Assembly: GCA_016840385.1 (NCBI GenBank)
Contig: JAEOSL010000064.1
Coordinates: 1 to 20,485, forward strand
Reading direction: 5' to 3'
DNA from: Candidatus Thorarchaeota archaeon
GTDB lineage: Archaea; Asgardarchaeota; Thorarchaeia; Thorarchaeales; Thorarchaeaceae
Length of the DNA stretch: 20,485 nucleotides
Shown here piece after piece: positions 8,023-14,522 of the stretch; the stretch's first letter is position 1; the number at the start of each line of letters is the position of its first letter. The notes under the pieces are model-generated. The model did no database searches and was not told where the DNA came from. It was given only the letters and a program-made list of their open reading frames with translations. Made by a program: the position numbers and the translations under genes.

Positions 8023-8514
8023 TCATTTCTGATGAATCCTTTTCTGATATATGTTGAACACTGAAACTATCACAAAGGGGAGTGCCAACACAATTCCAGG
8101 ATAGATGAAAGAGAAACGAGGAAGAGCTATTCCCCAAATCCGATGAGTAATTGATTCATTATTCGAATGAGTCGCAACAAATCCATATATTCCGGGTTCT
8201 GGAAAATCAAGCCAGCCCTCATATTCCTCGACATCCTCCATCGCAAACAGTGGTTCAATACCAATCATTGTCCCGGATTCAAGCACTTGAATCACATCAT
8301 CAGATTCAAGAAAATATATCGAGAATGGGCTATTTCCCTCTCTAGTTGAAGTTACAAAATATATATCATCAGTAACAAGAAAGTAGTTTCCCTCATAATT
8401 TCCTGATTCTATACGTGCCCCACCAGAAATTCCTGCGGGAAAGAGAAACGACATGGCGACTAGACTTATTCCTATCACAAACAGCAACCTGAAAAATAGT
8501 TCGACATATCTCAT
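8023..8514 (-). CDS. Two-helix membrane protein, third gene of the ABC exporter operon
   Basis: The protein has 163 residues from ATG 8512-8514, with AGGTGGAGG just upstream inside the end of the permease gene. Helix one is near 6-28 (LFFRLLFVIGISLVAMSFLF). An extracellular, acidic, strand-rich domain follows (about 30-128, including DFPEPGIYGFVATHSNNES). Helix two is near 133-153 (FIYPGIVLALPFVIVSVFN), with a short basic tail. The gene starts 4 bases after the permease stop, so translation is probably coupled. It may be an accessory or substrate-facing part of the transporter. I do not recognise a family. Confidence 0.7.
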   Translation of the reverse strand: MRYVELFFRLLFVIGISLVAMSFLFPAGISGGARIESGNYEGNYFLVTDDIYFVTSTREGNSPFSIYFLESDDVIQVLESGTMIGIEPLFAMEDVEEYEGWLDFPEPGIYGFVATHSNNESITHRIWGIALPRFSFIYPGIVLALPFVIVSVFNIYQKRIHQK

Positions 8515-8518
8515 GGTG

Positions 8519-9331
8519 CTATGCCTCCACCTTCTTGAAGCGCATAATTGCAGACAAGATGAATACTACAACCATCACTGACATAACTCCGATAGTGAAC
8601 AGAACATCACCCAGCATCGGAGCAGTTTCTCCCCCACGGAGATACTGAGAAAACATGTATATTGGGTTCATGATCCACGAGATGACTCTTAGACTCGCGG
8701 ACGCAGACGAAAATATCAGAAGGCTGTACCATACCGCAACTCCACCAACTGCTGTAGCCATCGTTCGTTTCGTCACGATTGCTAACAGATTAATTGAGGT
8801 GATTACCAGAATTATCGCCAAGTAGAATATTCCGAAATAGCTTAAGAATGCTCCAATGTCAATGGCTGCTGGGACCATCAAGAATTGAGCCAAGAGAACT
8901 GACAACGTGGAGATACCTCCAATGATGAGGAGCGGTACAAGAATTCTCATCAATAGGAGATGTGTCCGTTCTACTGGATACGACAGCAAGGTTCGAAGTG
9001 AACCATCTTCGAAAGAACGTGCTGTGGTAAAAGCAACGATGAGTGGCATGATGAACATGATTACAACCCATAACTGTTCCAGACTGCTTACTAGAGTGGT
9101 CGTAGATATTGAATTCATAAACGAATTGAAATAATCTATCTGAGCAGTCCCATTCCATGTTGGTCCAGGCCTTATGTCAAAATTGAGCGAATAGGTTGCC
9201 CAGTTATATGTGGCAGAAAATGCAATGTAGAGGAAGAAGACTGTGATAAACTCAACAAGAGGAGAGCGATAGGAATGTCGGAATTCTAATCGTGTGACAT
9301 CTAACCATTCCCTTTTTCTTTTATTGCTCAT
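8519..9331 (-). CDS. ABC-2 type transporter permease
   Basis: The protein has 270 residues from ATG 9329-9331, preceded by AAGGAGAT. It has about six membrane helices: 27-47, 87-105, 130-153, 163-186, 195-215 and 240-262. The first extracellular loop is long (about 48-85). RSFEDGSLRTLLSYPVERTH after the second helix is the typical ABC-2 permease segment that contacts the ATPase, with the E-x-G-(S/T)-L pattern. The start overlaps the end of the ATPase gene by 11 bases. Together they form an exporter-type ABC system. The substrate cannot be read from sequence. Confidence 0.88.
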   Translation of the reverse strand: MSNKRKREWLDVTRLEFRHSYRSPLVEFITVFFLYIAFSATYNWATYSLNFDIRPGPTWNGTAQIDYFNSFMNSISTTTLVSSLEQLWVVIMFIMPLIVAFTTARSFEDGSLRTLLSYPVERTHLLLMRILVPLLIIGGISTLSVLLAQFLMVPAAIDIGAFLSYFGIFYLAIILVITSINLLAIVTKRTMATAVGGVAVWYSLLIFSSASASLRVISWIMNPIYMFSQYLRGGETAPMLGDVLFTIGVMSVMVVVFILSAIMRFKKVEA

Positions 9332-10244
9332 TTTTCATTATCTCCTTGTAAGCATCCTCAAGTGTATTGGCCTGCTCTATAGCATAGATGGTAATTCCAA
9401 GCTGCTGTGCCATTACATCCAGCTTCTCTTTCACAGAAGGGAGGGTAATATCCCTGACCGATATGGACACAGTGTTTGCTCCACTCACAACACAAGAGGT
9501 GATGAAGTCTGAAGATTGGATTATCTCGTAAAGCTGTTTCGGGTCCGAACAAAGGACTTTGAGAGATCGTTGTGTTCGTCTTTGAATAATGTCCCGCACA
9601 CTACCCTCTTCTATGACCTTACCCTCTTTGATGAAAGCAACATTATGGCAAGCTTTCTCTAGTTCAGATAGAATGTGTGAAGCTATGAAGAAAGACACTC
9701 CTAAGTCAAGATTCAGGTCTACAATGAGTTTGATAATCTCATCCCTTCCCACGACATCAAGATTCGAGGTAGGTTCGTCTAGGAACACGAGTTCAGGACT
9801 ACCAATCAACGCCTGTGCTATTCCTAAGCGCTGATACATACCTGCTGACAGATTCATGATCTTTCGGTCGTGCGCATCTTCGAGACCGACTGTTGCCAGT
9901 AACTCTTTCGGATCACTCTGACTTCTGTAGATCTGTTCTACACACTGTAAGTAATCCAATGTCGAAATTGTCGGTGAGAATGATGGTCGTTCATGCAATA
10001 CTCCAATCCGTCGACGAATGTCTAGACTGTGAGTGCGAACATCCATTCCCAAAACCTTTGCTTGTCCCGCATCTGCATGAATGAGTCCGAGCAATACACG
10101 AATGAGAGTGGTCTTCCCAGCACCATTTGGTCCAATGAGTCCAAAGATACCCGGTTCTATATCTAGGGTGAATTCTTTGAGTGCTTCGACCTTTCCAAAC
10201 TTCTTTGAGAGTTCAGATACAGAAACTACGCTGTCCGAGGACAT
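9321..10244 (-). CDS. ABC-2 type transporter ATP-binding protein
   Basis: The protein has 307 residues from ATG 10242-10244. GGAGGG 8-9 bases upstream fixes this start; the longer open frame to 10487 adds unrelated residues. Motifs in order: Walker A GPNGAGKTT (about 39-47), the ABC signature in degenerate form LSAGMYQRLGIAQALIG, Walker B LVFLDEPTSNLD, and the switch His in ASHILSE. The last roughly 90 residues form the C-terminal domain common to CcmA/BcrA-type ATPases (SLKVLCSDPKQLYEII onward). It powers the permease encoded next, and the genes overlap by 11 bases. A TATA-like sequence at 10288-10297 probably starts the operon. Confidence 0.92.
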   Translation of the reverse strand: MSSDSVVSVSELSKKFGKVEALKEFTLDIEPGIFGLIGPNGAGKTTLIRVLLGLIHADAGQAKVLGMDVRTHSLDIRRRIGVLHERPSFSPTISTLDYLQCVEQIYRSQSDPKELLATVGLEDAHDRKIMNLSAGMYQRLGIAQALIGSPELVFLDEPTSNLDVVGRDEIIKLIVDLNLDLGVSFFIASHILSELEKACHNVAFIKEGKVIEEGSVRDIIQRRTQRSLKVLCSDPKQLYEIIQSSDFITSCVVSGANTVSISVRDITLPSVKEKLDVMAQQLGITIYAIEQANTLEDAYKEIMKNEQ

Positions 10245-10287
10245 CAAACTACCCTCCACTTCTATTGTTTCACTGACATTCTTACTT

Positions 10288-10297
10288 AATATTATTG
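10288..10297 (-). promoter_or_regulatory. TATA-like box for the ABC operon
   Basis: On the minus strand AATAATATTA lies about 45 bases before ATG 10244, with the A-rich TTTTGAAATC just before it as a possible TFB-recognition element. Confidence 0.35.
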
Positions 10298-10410
10298 ATT
10301 TCAAAATGATTGAGGATGTTGTCCATTGGAATCGCTTGGTTGAGGTTCTTCTACTACTATACACCCTGACATCAGATTGCAGTTTCCAGTCTTGGAAGAG
10401 GATAAGATAG

Positions 10411-10899
10411 TCAGAAATCAAAATCGTGAGATCCAACCTGCATCTTGCTGGATAAGACCTCTCCTTTCCATGGTCCTCGTATCTCAATCAGATTCAAGAT
10501 TCTATATCCCTTTTTCATGAGGAATGCGATAATAGCATCATTGTTAGGATTAATCCAGTGATAGACAGTATCTCCACCAAGACTTTTTGCTAGACTCTCA
10601 GCCTTGGTGTGCAGCTTTGATGCTATACCTTTACGTCGGTAGGTCGGAGCCACATAGAGAGATTCAGCCCATACTACATCTTCGTCAACACGACATATTA
10701 GATATCCAGAAATTGTTCGAGCGTCAGTAGCTACGAATATTGGAAATTCCTTGTCAAGATAAGCATGCAGTTCTTCCTTTGCAGATACAAGATCTGGTTT
10801 CACCTCAAGCGTCTTTAGCTTTGACAGCTCAATCCTGAACTCTGCTATATATTGTATGACCTGCTGTTCATCCTTGACATCATAGTTTCTTATCTCCAT
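10411..10899 (-). CDS. GNAT family N-acetyltransferase
   Basis: The protein has 162 residues from ATG 10897-10899, with AGGAGA about 9 bases upstream. GNAT landmarks are clear. There is an N-terminal strand-helix (MEIRNYDVKDEQQVIQYIAE), then ISGYLICRVDEDVVWAESLY as strands 3-4. VAPTYRRKGIASKLHTKAE is the acetyl-CoA pyrophosphate-binding loop and helix (R/Q-x-x-G-x-G/A type). Near the end, WINPNNDAIIAFLMKKGYRI is the usual N-x-x-A-x-x-(F/L)-x-x-x-G-(Y/F) segment. The acyl acceptor is unknown. It lies on the same strand upstream of the ABC ATPase, but a 166-base gap with its own promoter-like sequence suggests separate transcription. Confidence 0.85.
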   Translation of the reverse strand: MEIRNYDVKDEQQVIQYIAEFRIELSKLKTLEVKPDLVSAKEELHAYLDKEFPIFVATDARTISGYLICRVDEDVVWAESLYVAPTYRRKGIASKLHTKAESLAKSLGGDTVYHWINPNNDAIIAFLMKKGYRILNLIEIRGPWKGEVLSSKMQVGSHDFDF

Positions 10900-11388
10900 T
10901 TTCTAATCTCCTATCAATATGGCTACTCGAATGGTCCTCTCCTGTCTGGTAAAAGAAGATTCGGTCATACAATTATCGTAACATACTAATTCAGAACTTT
11001 GAATTAAGTGGTCTGGTCTTCAAGATACGGGCTTGTTGTAGACTTCTGTGGAAAAGGAACATTGCAAGCATCATCATATAGTGACAGGAAATCTAGCACA
11101 ATCTCAATCGTGATTCGATCGGAATTCTGCTCCTCGAGCACTGAATAGAAACCTCGTGATGGTTTATGCACTATGCATCAGTTCAGACCAGTCCACATTT
11201 CGATTATCTGTCCAGATGCATCCGAATACAGAACCTGTCATTAGACTACCGTTCTGTCTCCCCTCCTCTGATTCTTAATGATGATGAAGCTCGAACAATC
11301 TCTGAGAAATCTCTAGGAAAGCTGAAGAATTGGATCCAAGTGTGAGGGAGAAATCTCTAGTACTTGGCTTTTGAAGAATAATGTAGAT
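10900..11388. other. Gene-poor stretch, mostly without recognisable content
   Basis: No convincing gene fills these 489 bases. The only open frame of note is a 59-codon one at 11166-11345, listed separately. I see no RNA gene, and no repeats beyond the start of the permease-like fragment at 11389. Confidence 0.5.
11166..11345 (+). other. Possible 59-codon ORF or gene remnant
   Basis: An ATG at 11166 opens 59 codons ending TGA 11343-11345. The C-terminal half (PPLILNDDEARTISEKSLGK, then LKNWIQV) has the composition of a real amphipathic helix, while the N-terminal half is undistinguished. No ribosome site is obvious. It may be a genuine small protein, the tail of a lost gene, or chance. Confidence 0.25.
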
Positions 11389-11545
11389 GCTTATCTAATC
11401 ATCACCAAGCCTCTTGCGTAATCCGTAAAGAACCTTCTACATAGCTATTCTCTAATGGATTGGAATCTGAGATTATCTTCAAAACACAGACATATGAGCC
11501 ATAGTCCTCTTCCATAAAATCACCCGCCCCGAATCCGAATTCGGC
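11389..11545 (-). pseudogene. 3'-end remnant of a permease-like gene (paralogue of 17581-19059)
   Basis: On the minus strand this reads FGFGAGDFMEEDYGSYVCVL, then KIISDSNPLENSYVEGSLRI and TQEAW before TGA. It matches FGIGEELEESYGSYICALKI and the following ISDDAPSEESYIEGTLQIIQ of the 492-residue protein. The DNA match continues past the stop, with 16 identical bases (GCTTATCTAATCATCA) at 11389-11404 and 17568-17583. Only about the last 45 codons remain, so this is a truncated duplicate and not an active gene. Confidence 0.8.
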
Positions 11546-11578
11546 ACAACCCTAGAGAAAGCAGGGTCACCTTCAAGC

Positions 11579-11686
11579 TTAGGTGGACGATTTTTCAACC
11601 GAGAGAGAGAGCAGCATCCTGATGATTTGTTAGTTACTCTCTGTAAGAGCTGCCATAAAAAAGCAGAAACAAAGGATAGAAGTTAA
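11579..11686 (+). pseudogene. C-terminal fragment of an HNH endonuclease
   Basis: The frame reads LGGRFFNREREQHPDDLLVT, then LCKSCHKKAETKDRS and TAA 11684-11686. H-P-D-D-L-L-V-T-L-C-x-x-C-H is the usual last helix of zinc-type HNH nucleases, where N/D-x-x-x-L-C-x-x-C-H closes the fold. The first zinc knuckle and catalytic His are missing because the frame runs back into the permease-like fragment. It is a broken copy unrelated in detail to the two intact HNH genes here. Confidence 0.55.
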
Positions 11687-11742
11687 ACCTCTTCTCTGAA
11701 TTTGGATTCAATCTGAACTACTCTTCTATTTAATGAGTTGAT

Positions 11743-11940
11743 TTGACATCGTTTCATACAGGTCGAATTGCTGTGCTAGCTCCCAAAAAGGGTGCTCATA
11801 ATAAAATCGGTTCTAGCCCTTATGAAGTTCTCTGTCAGTATACTCACTGGATAGTATTGCCAAACAAACTTGATTGGTTTCATGTCTGGTACAATGATGA
11901 TATTGACATAACGGTTATAATAACCTCAGAGAGTGACTGA
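11743..11940 (+). other. Uncertain 65-codon ORF carrying the TGxIAVLAP motif
   Basis: The frame starts at TTG 11743, shortly after a TGA, and has no evident ribosome site. It begins with HTGRIAVLAPKKG, and the same motif recurs at 12417-12449 as YTGLIAVLAP. The later part (VLCQYTHWIVLPNKLDWFHV) looks strand-rich. It could be the tail of a lost gene or a short real product. The repeated motif suggests a relic of duplicated sequence. Confidence 0.25.
11915..11922 (+). promoter_or_regulatory. TATA-like box before the YGQCE membrane protein
   Basis: TTATAATA is centred about 33 bases before ATG 11952, giving a predicted transcript start near 11945 and a nearly leaderless message. Confidence 0.35.
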
Positions 11941-11951
11941 TCGTGATCTAG

Positions 11952-12308
11952 ATGTACGGACAATGTGAGTTTTGGAATGAATTATCAAATAAATGCGAAA
12001 TACAAAAATATCTAGATGCACTTGGGATGGAGCCTATTGTACCGATTGAACGTCCACCCAAAGGACATATTGATAATTTCTGCAAAACTAAGAAAGCCAA
12101 AGACTGTTGGAAAAAAGATGCAGTAAAACAAATGATTGACGATGCTGTTTTTGATGAAGATTTTGAGCCTTATGTATCCATTAAGCAAATACTATGGAAG
12201 TGGTTGAAATGGGGTGTTATAATCTCAGTAGTAGGTTTTGTCATTTTTGTTATGATAATTCTATCCATATACTTCACTGGTGGTGGAATGTATTTCTTTA
12301 ATATTTAG
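11952..12308 (+). CDS. Small Cys-containing single-helix membrane protein
   Basis: The protein has 118 residues from ATG 11952. The N-terminal part has four Cys: C5 (MYGQCEFWNELSNKC), C15, C44 (DNFCKTKKAKDC) and C52. These could bind a metal, an arrangement seen in small cytoplasmic zinc-binding segments. After an acidic stretch (DDAVFDEDFEPY) comes one membrane helix near 87-110 (WGVIISVVGFVIFVMIILSI), with a short Gly-rich end. I do not recognise a family. A degenerate second copy of its first residues lies just downstream at 12356. A TATA-like box supports expression. Confidence 0.5.
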   Translation: MYGQCEFWNELSNKCEIQKYLDALGMEPIVPIERPPKGHIDNFCKTKKAKDCWKKDAVKQMIDDAVFDEDFEPYVSIKQILWKWLKWGVIISVVGFVIFVMIILSIYFTGGGMYFFNI

Positions 12309-12349
12309 GTGAGTGTGATGACAGGAAGAAACGGTTTAAGTAAGGGTGA

Positions 12350-12461
12350 ATGAGAAGGTATGGACAATGTGAGTTGACTTCAAACTACCTCCAAAAGAGG
12401 AGTGAAGTAGTCTGGTTCCTACACCGGTCTTATTGCTGTGCTTGCTCCGCAGACCGTCTAG
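12350..12461 (+). repeat. Degenerate second copy of YGQCE start and TGxIAVLAP motif
   Basis: RYGQCELTSNYLQKRSEVV, starting at 12353, echoes the start of the protein at 11952 (MYGQCEFWNELSNKCE). At 12417-12449 another frame reads SYTGLIAVLAP, echoing FHTGRIAVLAP at 11752-11784, and then stops at 12459-12461. The two motifs occur in opposite order in the two copies. No intact gene results. Confidence 0.4.
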
Positions 12462-12572
12462 TTAGTTATTCATCTAACCGGATTCTAATCATAACAACAA
12501 AGAAATACATAGATTGTGGATACTATACCTAAACTCTCAACTCTACTTAGTTGTCCAGTAGGAGGAATTACT

Positions 12573-12887
12573 TTGGGCCATAAAGACTACATAATTGATG
12601 AAGATGGATACTATCGCTTCCCAAATTCTGGAATGCTGGTGCATAGGTGGGTCGCTGAAAAGCATGTGGTTGGACGTAAGCTATATCCTGGGGAGGTTGT
12701 CCATCATAGAAATGGCAACAAGCGCGACAACCGATCCGAGAATCTTGAGGTCATGACATGGGAGCAGCATGAGGCTCATCACAAACGGTATAGTATAGTC
12801 AAGAACATTAAGACTGTTGGAAAAATAGTGGGAAGCCTTCTAGGTGTTAAGACAAAGAAACGACGCAGGAAGAAGAAGTGGTTCTAG
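12573..12887 (+). CDS. HNH_3-type endonuclease with basic tail
   Basis: From TTG 12573 the protein is 104 residues. I chose this start because GGAGG lies at 12560-12564, 8 bases before it, while GTG 12516 has no ribosome site. MGHKDYIIDEDGYYRF leads into MLVHRWVAEKHVVGRKLYPG, then EVVHHRNGNKRDNRSENLEV and MTWEQHEAHH. These are the landmarks of HNH_3 nucleases common in phages and as free-standing homing-type enzymes: VHH for metal binding and catalysis, the conserved N-x-x-x-N-L, and a closing His cluster. The tail is KTKKRRRKKKWF, strongly basic. It is probably a DNA-nicking mobile endonuclease. Its target and partner are not visible. Confidence 0.8.
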   Translation: MGHKDYIIDEDGYYRFPNSGMLVHRWVAEKHVVGRKLYPGEVVHHRNGNKRDNRSENLEVMTWEQHEAHHKRYSIVKNIKTVGKIVGSLLGVKTKKRRRKKKWF

Positions 12888-12903
12888 ATTAGATATATCT
12901 TGA

Positions 12904-13014
12904 AATGGGGAATTGATTACATTGAAAATTAAAGGTGGACGATTGAAAAAGAACATTGAGATTAGAGCTGGAAAACAGGAGTACTTCAAGTTCACAGTTT
13001 CTCTAGCTCCTTAA
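12904..13014 (+). pseudogene. Possible C-terminal remnant of an unknown protein
   Basis: Directly after a TGA, the frame reads NGELITLKIKGGRLKKNIEI, then RAGKQEYFKFTVSLAP and TAA 13012-13014. The alternating pattern looks like the last strands of a beta domain. There is no start codon with a ribosome site. It could be another stray gene end. The evidence is only composition. Confidence 0.3.
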
Positions 13015-13060
13015 TAAATCTGGGCTGGTTTCCCCCTAGCCACGGAGAATAAAGTATATA

Positions 13061-13094
13061 TGTAAAGTATGCTTTACGTATAATATACTTTACA
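13061..13094 (+). promoter_or_regulatory. Palindromic operator overlapping the XRE promoter
   Basis: TGTAAAGTA (13061-13069) and TACTTTACA (13086-13094) form a perfect 9-base inverted repeat. Inside it GTAAAG (13062-13067) pairs with CTTTAC (13072-13077), and another AAAGTAT copy lies at 13051-13057. The TATA-like TATAATATA at 13079-13087 sits inside the palindrome, about 25-30 bases before ATG 13112, so the message would be nearly leaderless. A dimeric repressor bound here would block transcription, which fits autoregulation by the XRE gene that follows. Confidence 0.65.
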
Positions 13095-13111
13095 TTACAC
13101 TAGTGATTGAG

Positions 13112-13348
13112 ATGATAGAAAATCGAGTGAGAGAATCTAGAAAAAGAAAACTCAATGAGGTATCCAACTCACGCGAATGGACACAAGAGAGCCTTGGCCT
13201 ATGAGTGGGTGTCACCCGGCAAACGATTATCGCTATCGAGAGAGGAAAGTACAATCCAACTCTTGAGCTTGCATTCAAACTAGCAAATGAGTTTGGTGTA
13301 ATGATTGAGGAGATATTCAGTTATAGGGCGGATGAATATGGAACGTAA
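13112..13348 (+). pseudogene. XRE-family (HTH_3) regulator interrupted by an in-frame TGA
   Basis: From ATG 13112 the frame reads MIENRVRESRKRKLNEVSNS, then REWTQESLGL, then TGA at 13202-13204, then VGVTRQTIIAIERGKYNPTL and ELAFKLANEFGVMIEEIF to TAA 13346-13348. This is a complete small XRE regulator: helix 2 is TQESLxxx, recognition helix VTRQTIIAIERGKYNP. The single stop falls where the family usually has a charged residue, consistent with a CGA or AGA to TGA change. GTG follows the TGA directly, so re-initiation could make the second half, but that would lack helix 2. The operator upstream and the DUF2178-like gene overlapping the 3' end argue it was functional recently. A sequencing error is the main alternative. 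Confidence 0.75.
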
Positions 13349-13706
13349 ACAAATCATAGCAAATGTTTCTGTTGCAAGTACTGGTGTCATATTTTTGGTA
13401 ATTATGATGTGGTATCTTCCAGATATGGCTGTTGAATTACTCTTTATTTGCATTGTTTCAGTAATTGTGTCTACGGTTGTTACATGGAGAGCAAGAGTTG
13501 ATCAACGCAAAGACGAACGAACCATACAACTAATGACTCTTGCAGGTCGAAATGCTTTCATGTTTCTCGTCTTTGCTATGCCGATGTTAGCGGGATTCAG
13601 TATTGCTGGTATCATTTCGATAGATGCAGTCGGAGCCTTGTGGCTACTCTGGTCAATTGCACTAGGGATTACTTGGATATCGTTTTCCTATTACTATACA
13701 CGTTGA
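13338..13706 (+). CDS. DUF2178-like four-helix membrane protein
   Basis: From ATG 13338 the protein is 122 residues; GGGCGG at 13326-13331 sits 6 bases upstream, though ATG 13332 is also possible. Helices are near 8-25 and 30-48 (LPDMAVELLFICIVSVIVST), then a cytoplasmic segment ARVDQRKDERTIQLMTLAGR, then helices near 74-94 and 97-117. The DERT-x-x-I-x-x-x-A-x-R pattern between the helix pairs is the hallmark of DUF2178, a small archaeal membrane family often encoded right behind an XRE regulator. It overlaps the regulator by 11 bases, as in those pairs. Its role is unknown; it may modulate the regulator at the membrane. Confidence 0.7.
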   Translation: MERKQIIANVSVASTGVIFLVIMMWYLPDMAVELLFICIVSVIVSTVVTWRARVDQRKDERTIQLMTLAGRNAFMFLVFAMPMLAGFSIAGIISIDAVGALWLLWSIALGITWISFSYYYTR

Positions 13707-13721
13707 TTGTGTGCAATCAAC
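13702..13721. repeat. Perfect hairpin at the DUF2178-ATPase junction
   Basis: GTTGATTG (13702-13709) and CAATCAAC (13714-13721) are a perfect 8-base inverted repeat around TGTG. It includes the stop codon of the membrane protein and ends 19 bases before the ABC ATPase start. There is no T run, so a transcript-stability, attenuation or protein-binding role is more likely than simple termination. Confidence 0.5.
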
Positions 13722-13740
13722 ATCAAGATTACAGGAGAGA

Positions 13741-14517
13741 ATGTGTGTGACCAGTAGAAAGATCGAAATCAAGACCAAAGGACTCTCCAAGTCATTTGGG
13801 AGTGTTGTCGCACTCGACAACCTTGATCTAGAATTAACCACAGCCAGTAGATTCGGATATATTGGACCTAACGGAGCCGGGAAGACTACTACTGTACGAA
13901 TACTATCAGGACTGCTGAAACCGACAAGTGGTGACGCAAAGGTCTGTGGTTTTGACATTCATAGAGAGAGAGACAGGATAAAAGCTGAGACAGGCCTGTT
14001 GCCTGAAACCCCAGGGCTCTACTCGAAGTTGTCTGCTGTGGAGTTCCTCGAGTTTATAGGTGCTCTGTATCATATGAGCGAAGATGTCTTGGACTCTCGA
14101 ATCGATAGACTCCTCTCTATATTGGGACTAGAGGGACGACGGGATGACCTGTTAGAATCATATTCATCTGGGATGAAACAGAAAGTTCTCGTGGCCTCCA
14201 CGCTCATTCATGAACCCAGATTGGTATTTCTCGATGAACCAACCTCTCGTCTTGACCCAGCAGTCAGTGCTCTGGTCAAGGATTTGATTTTGGCTCTCGC
14301 TGAGGAGACTGAAACGACGTTCTTCATTTGCACGCACATGATTGATTTTGCTGAGGATGTGTGTGACATCATTGGAATACTCAACGAGGGCCGGTTGGTG
14401 GCTCTGGGCTCTCCCGAACAGATTGTAAGTGACTCGGGTGCTGAGGACCTTGAGGAAGCGTATCTCAAGATTATTGGTGGTAAAATTGACAGAAAGAAGC
14501 TCCTTGATTGGAGGTGA
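13741..14517 (+). CDS. ABC transporter ATP-binding protein (CcmA/BcrA type)
   Basis: The protein has 258 residues from ATG 13741. GTG 13747 fits the AGGAGAG ribosome site slightly better, and the frame upstream (to 13711) is unsupported. Motifs in order: Walker A GPNGAGKTTT, Q-loop region with TGLLPETPGLYSKLSAVEF, signature YSSGMKQKVLVASTLI, Walker B LVFLDEPTSRLDP, switch His in ICTHMIDFAEDVC. The C-terminal domain of BcrA-type ATPases is short here. It is the motor for the permease encoded next, whose ribosome site lies in this gene's stop region. The XRE/DUF2178 pair directly upstream, on the same strand, likely controls it. Confidence 0.93.
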   Translation: MCVTSRKIEIKTKGLSKSFGSVVALDNLDLELTTASRFGYIGPNGAGKTTTVRILSGLLKPTSGDAKVCGFDIHRERDRIKAETGLLPETPGLYSKLSAVEFLEFIGALYHMSEDVLDSRIDRLLSILGLEGRRDDLLESYSSGMKQKVLVASTLIHEPRLVFLDEPTSRLDPAVSALVKDLILALAEETETTFFICTHMIDFAEDVCDIIGILNEGRLVALGSPEQIVSDSGAEDLEEAYLKIIGGKIDRKKLLDWR

Positions 14518-14522
14518 GAGAG

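Noticed and set aside
11537..11547. GAATTCGGCAC, like a cDNA cloning linker
   Set aside because: The match stops at 11 bases and lies at the border of real gene fragments. Chance is more likely than vector contamination.
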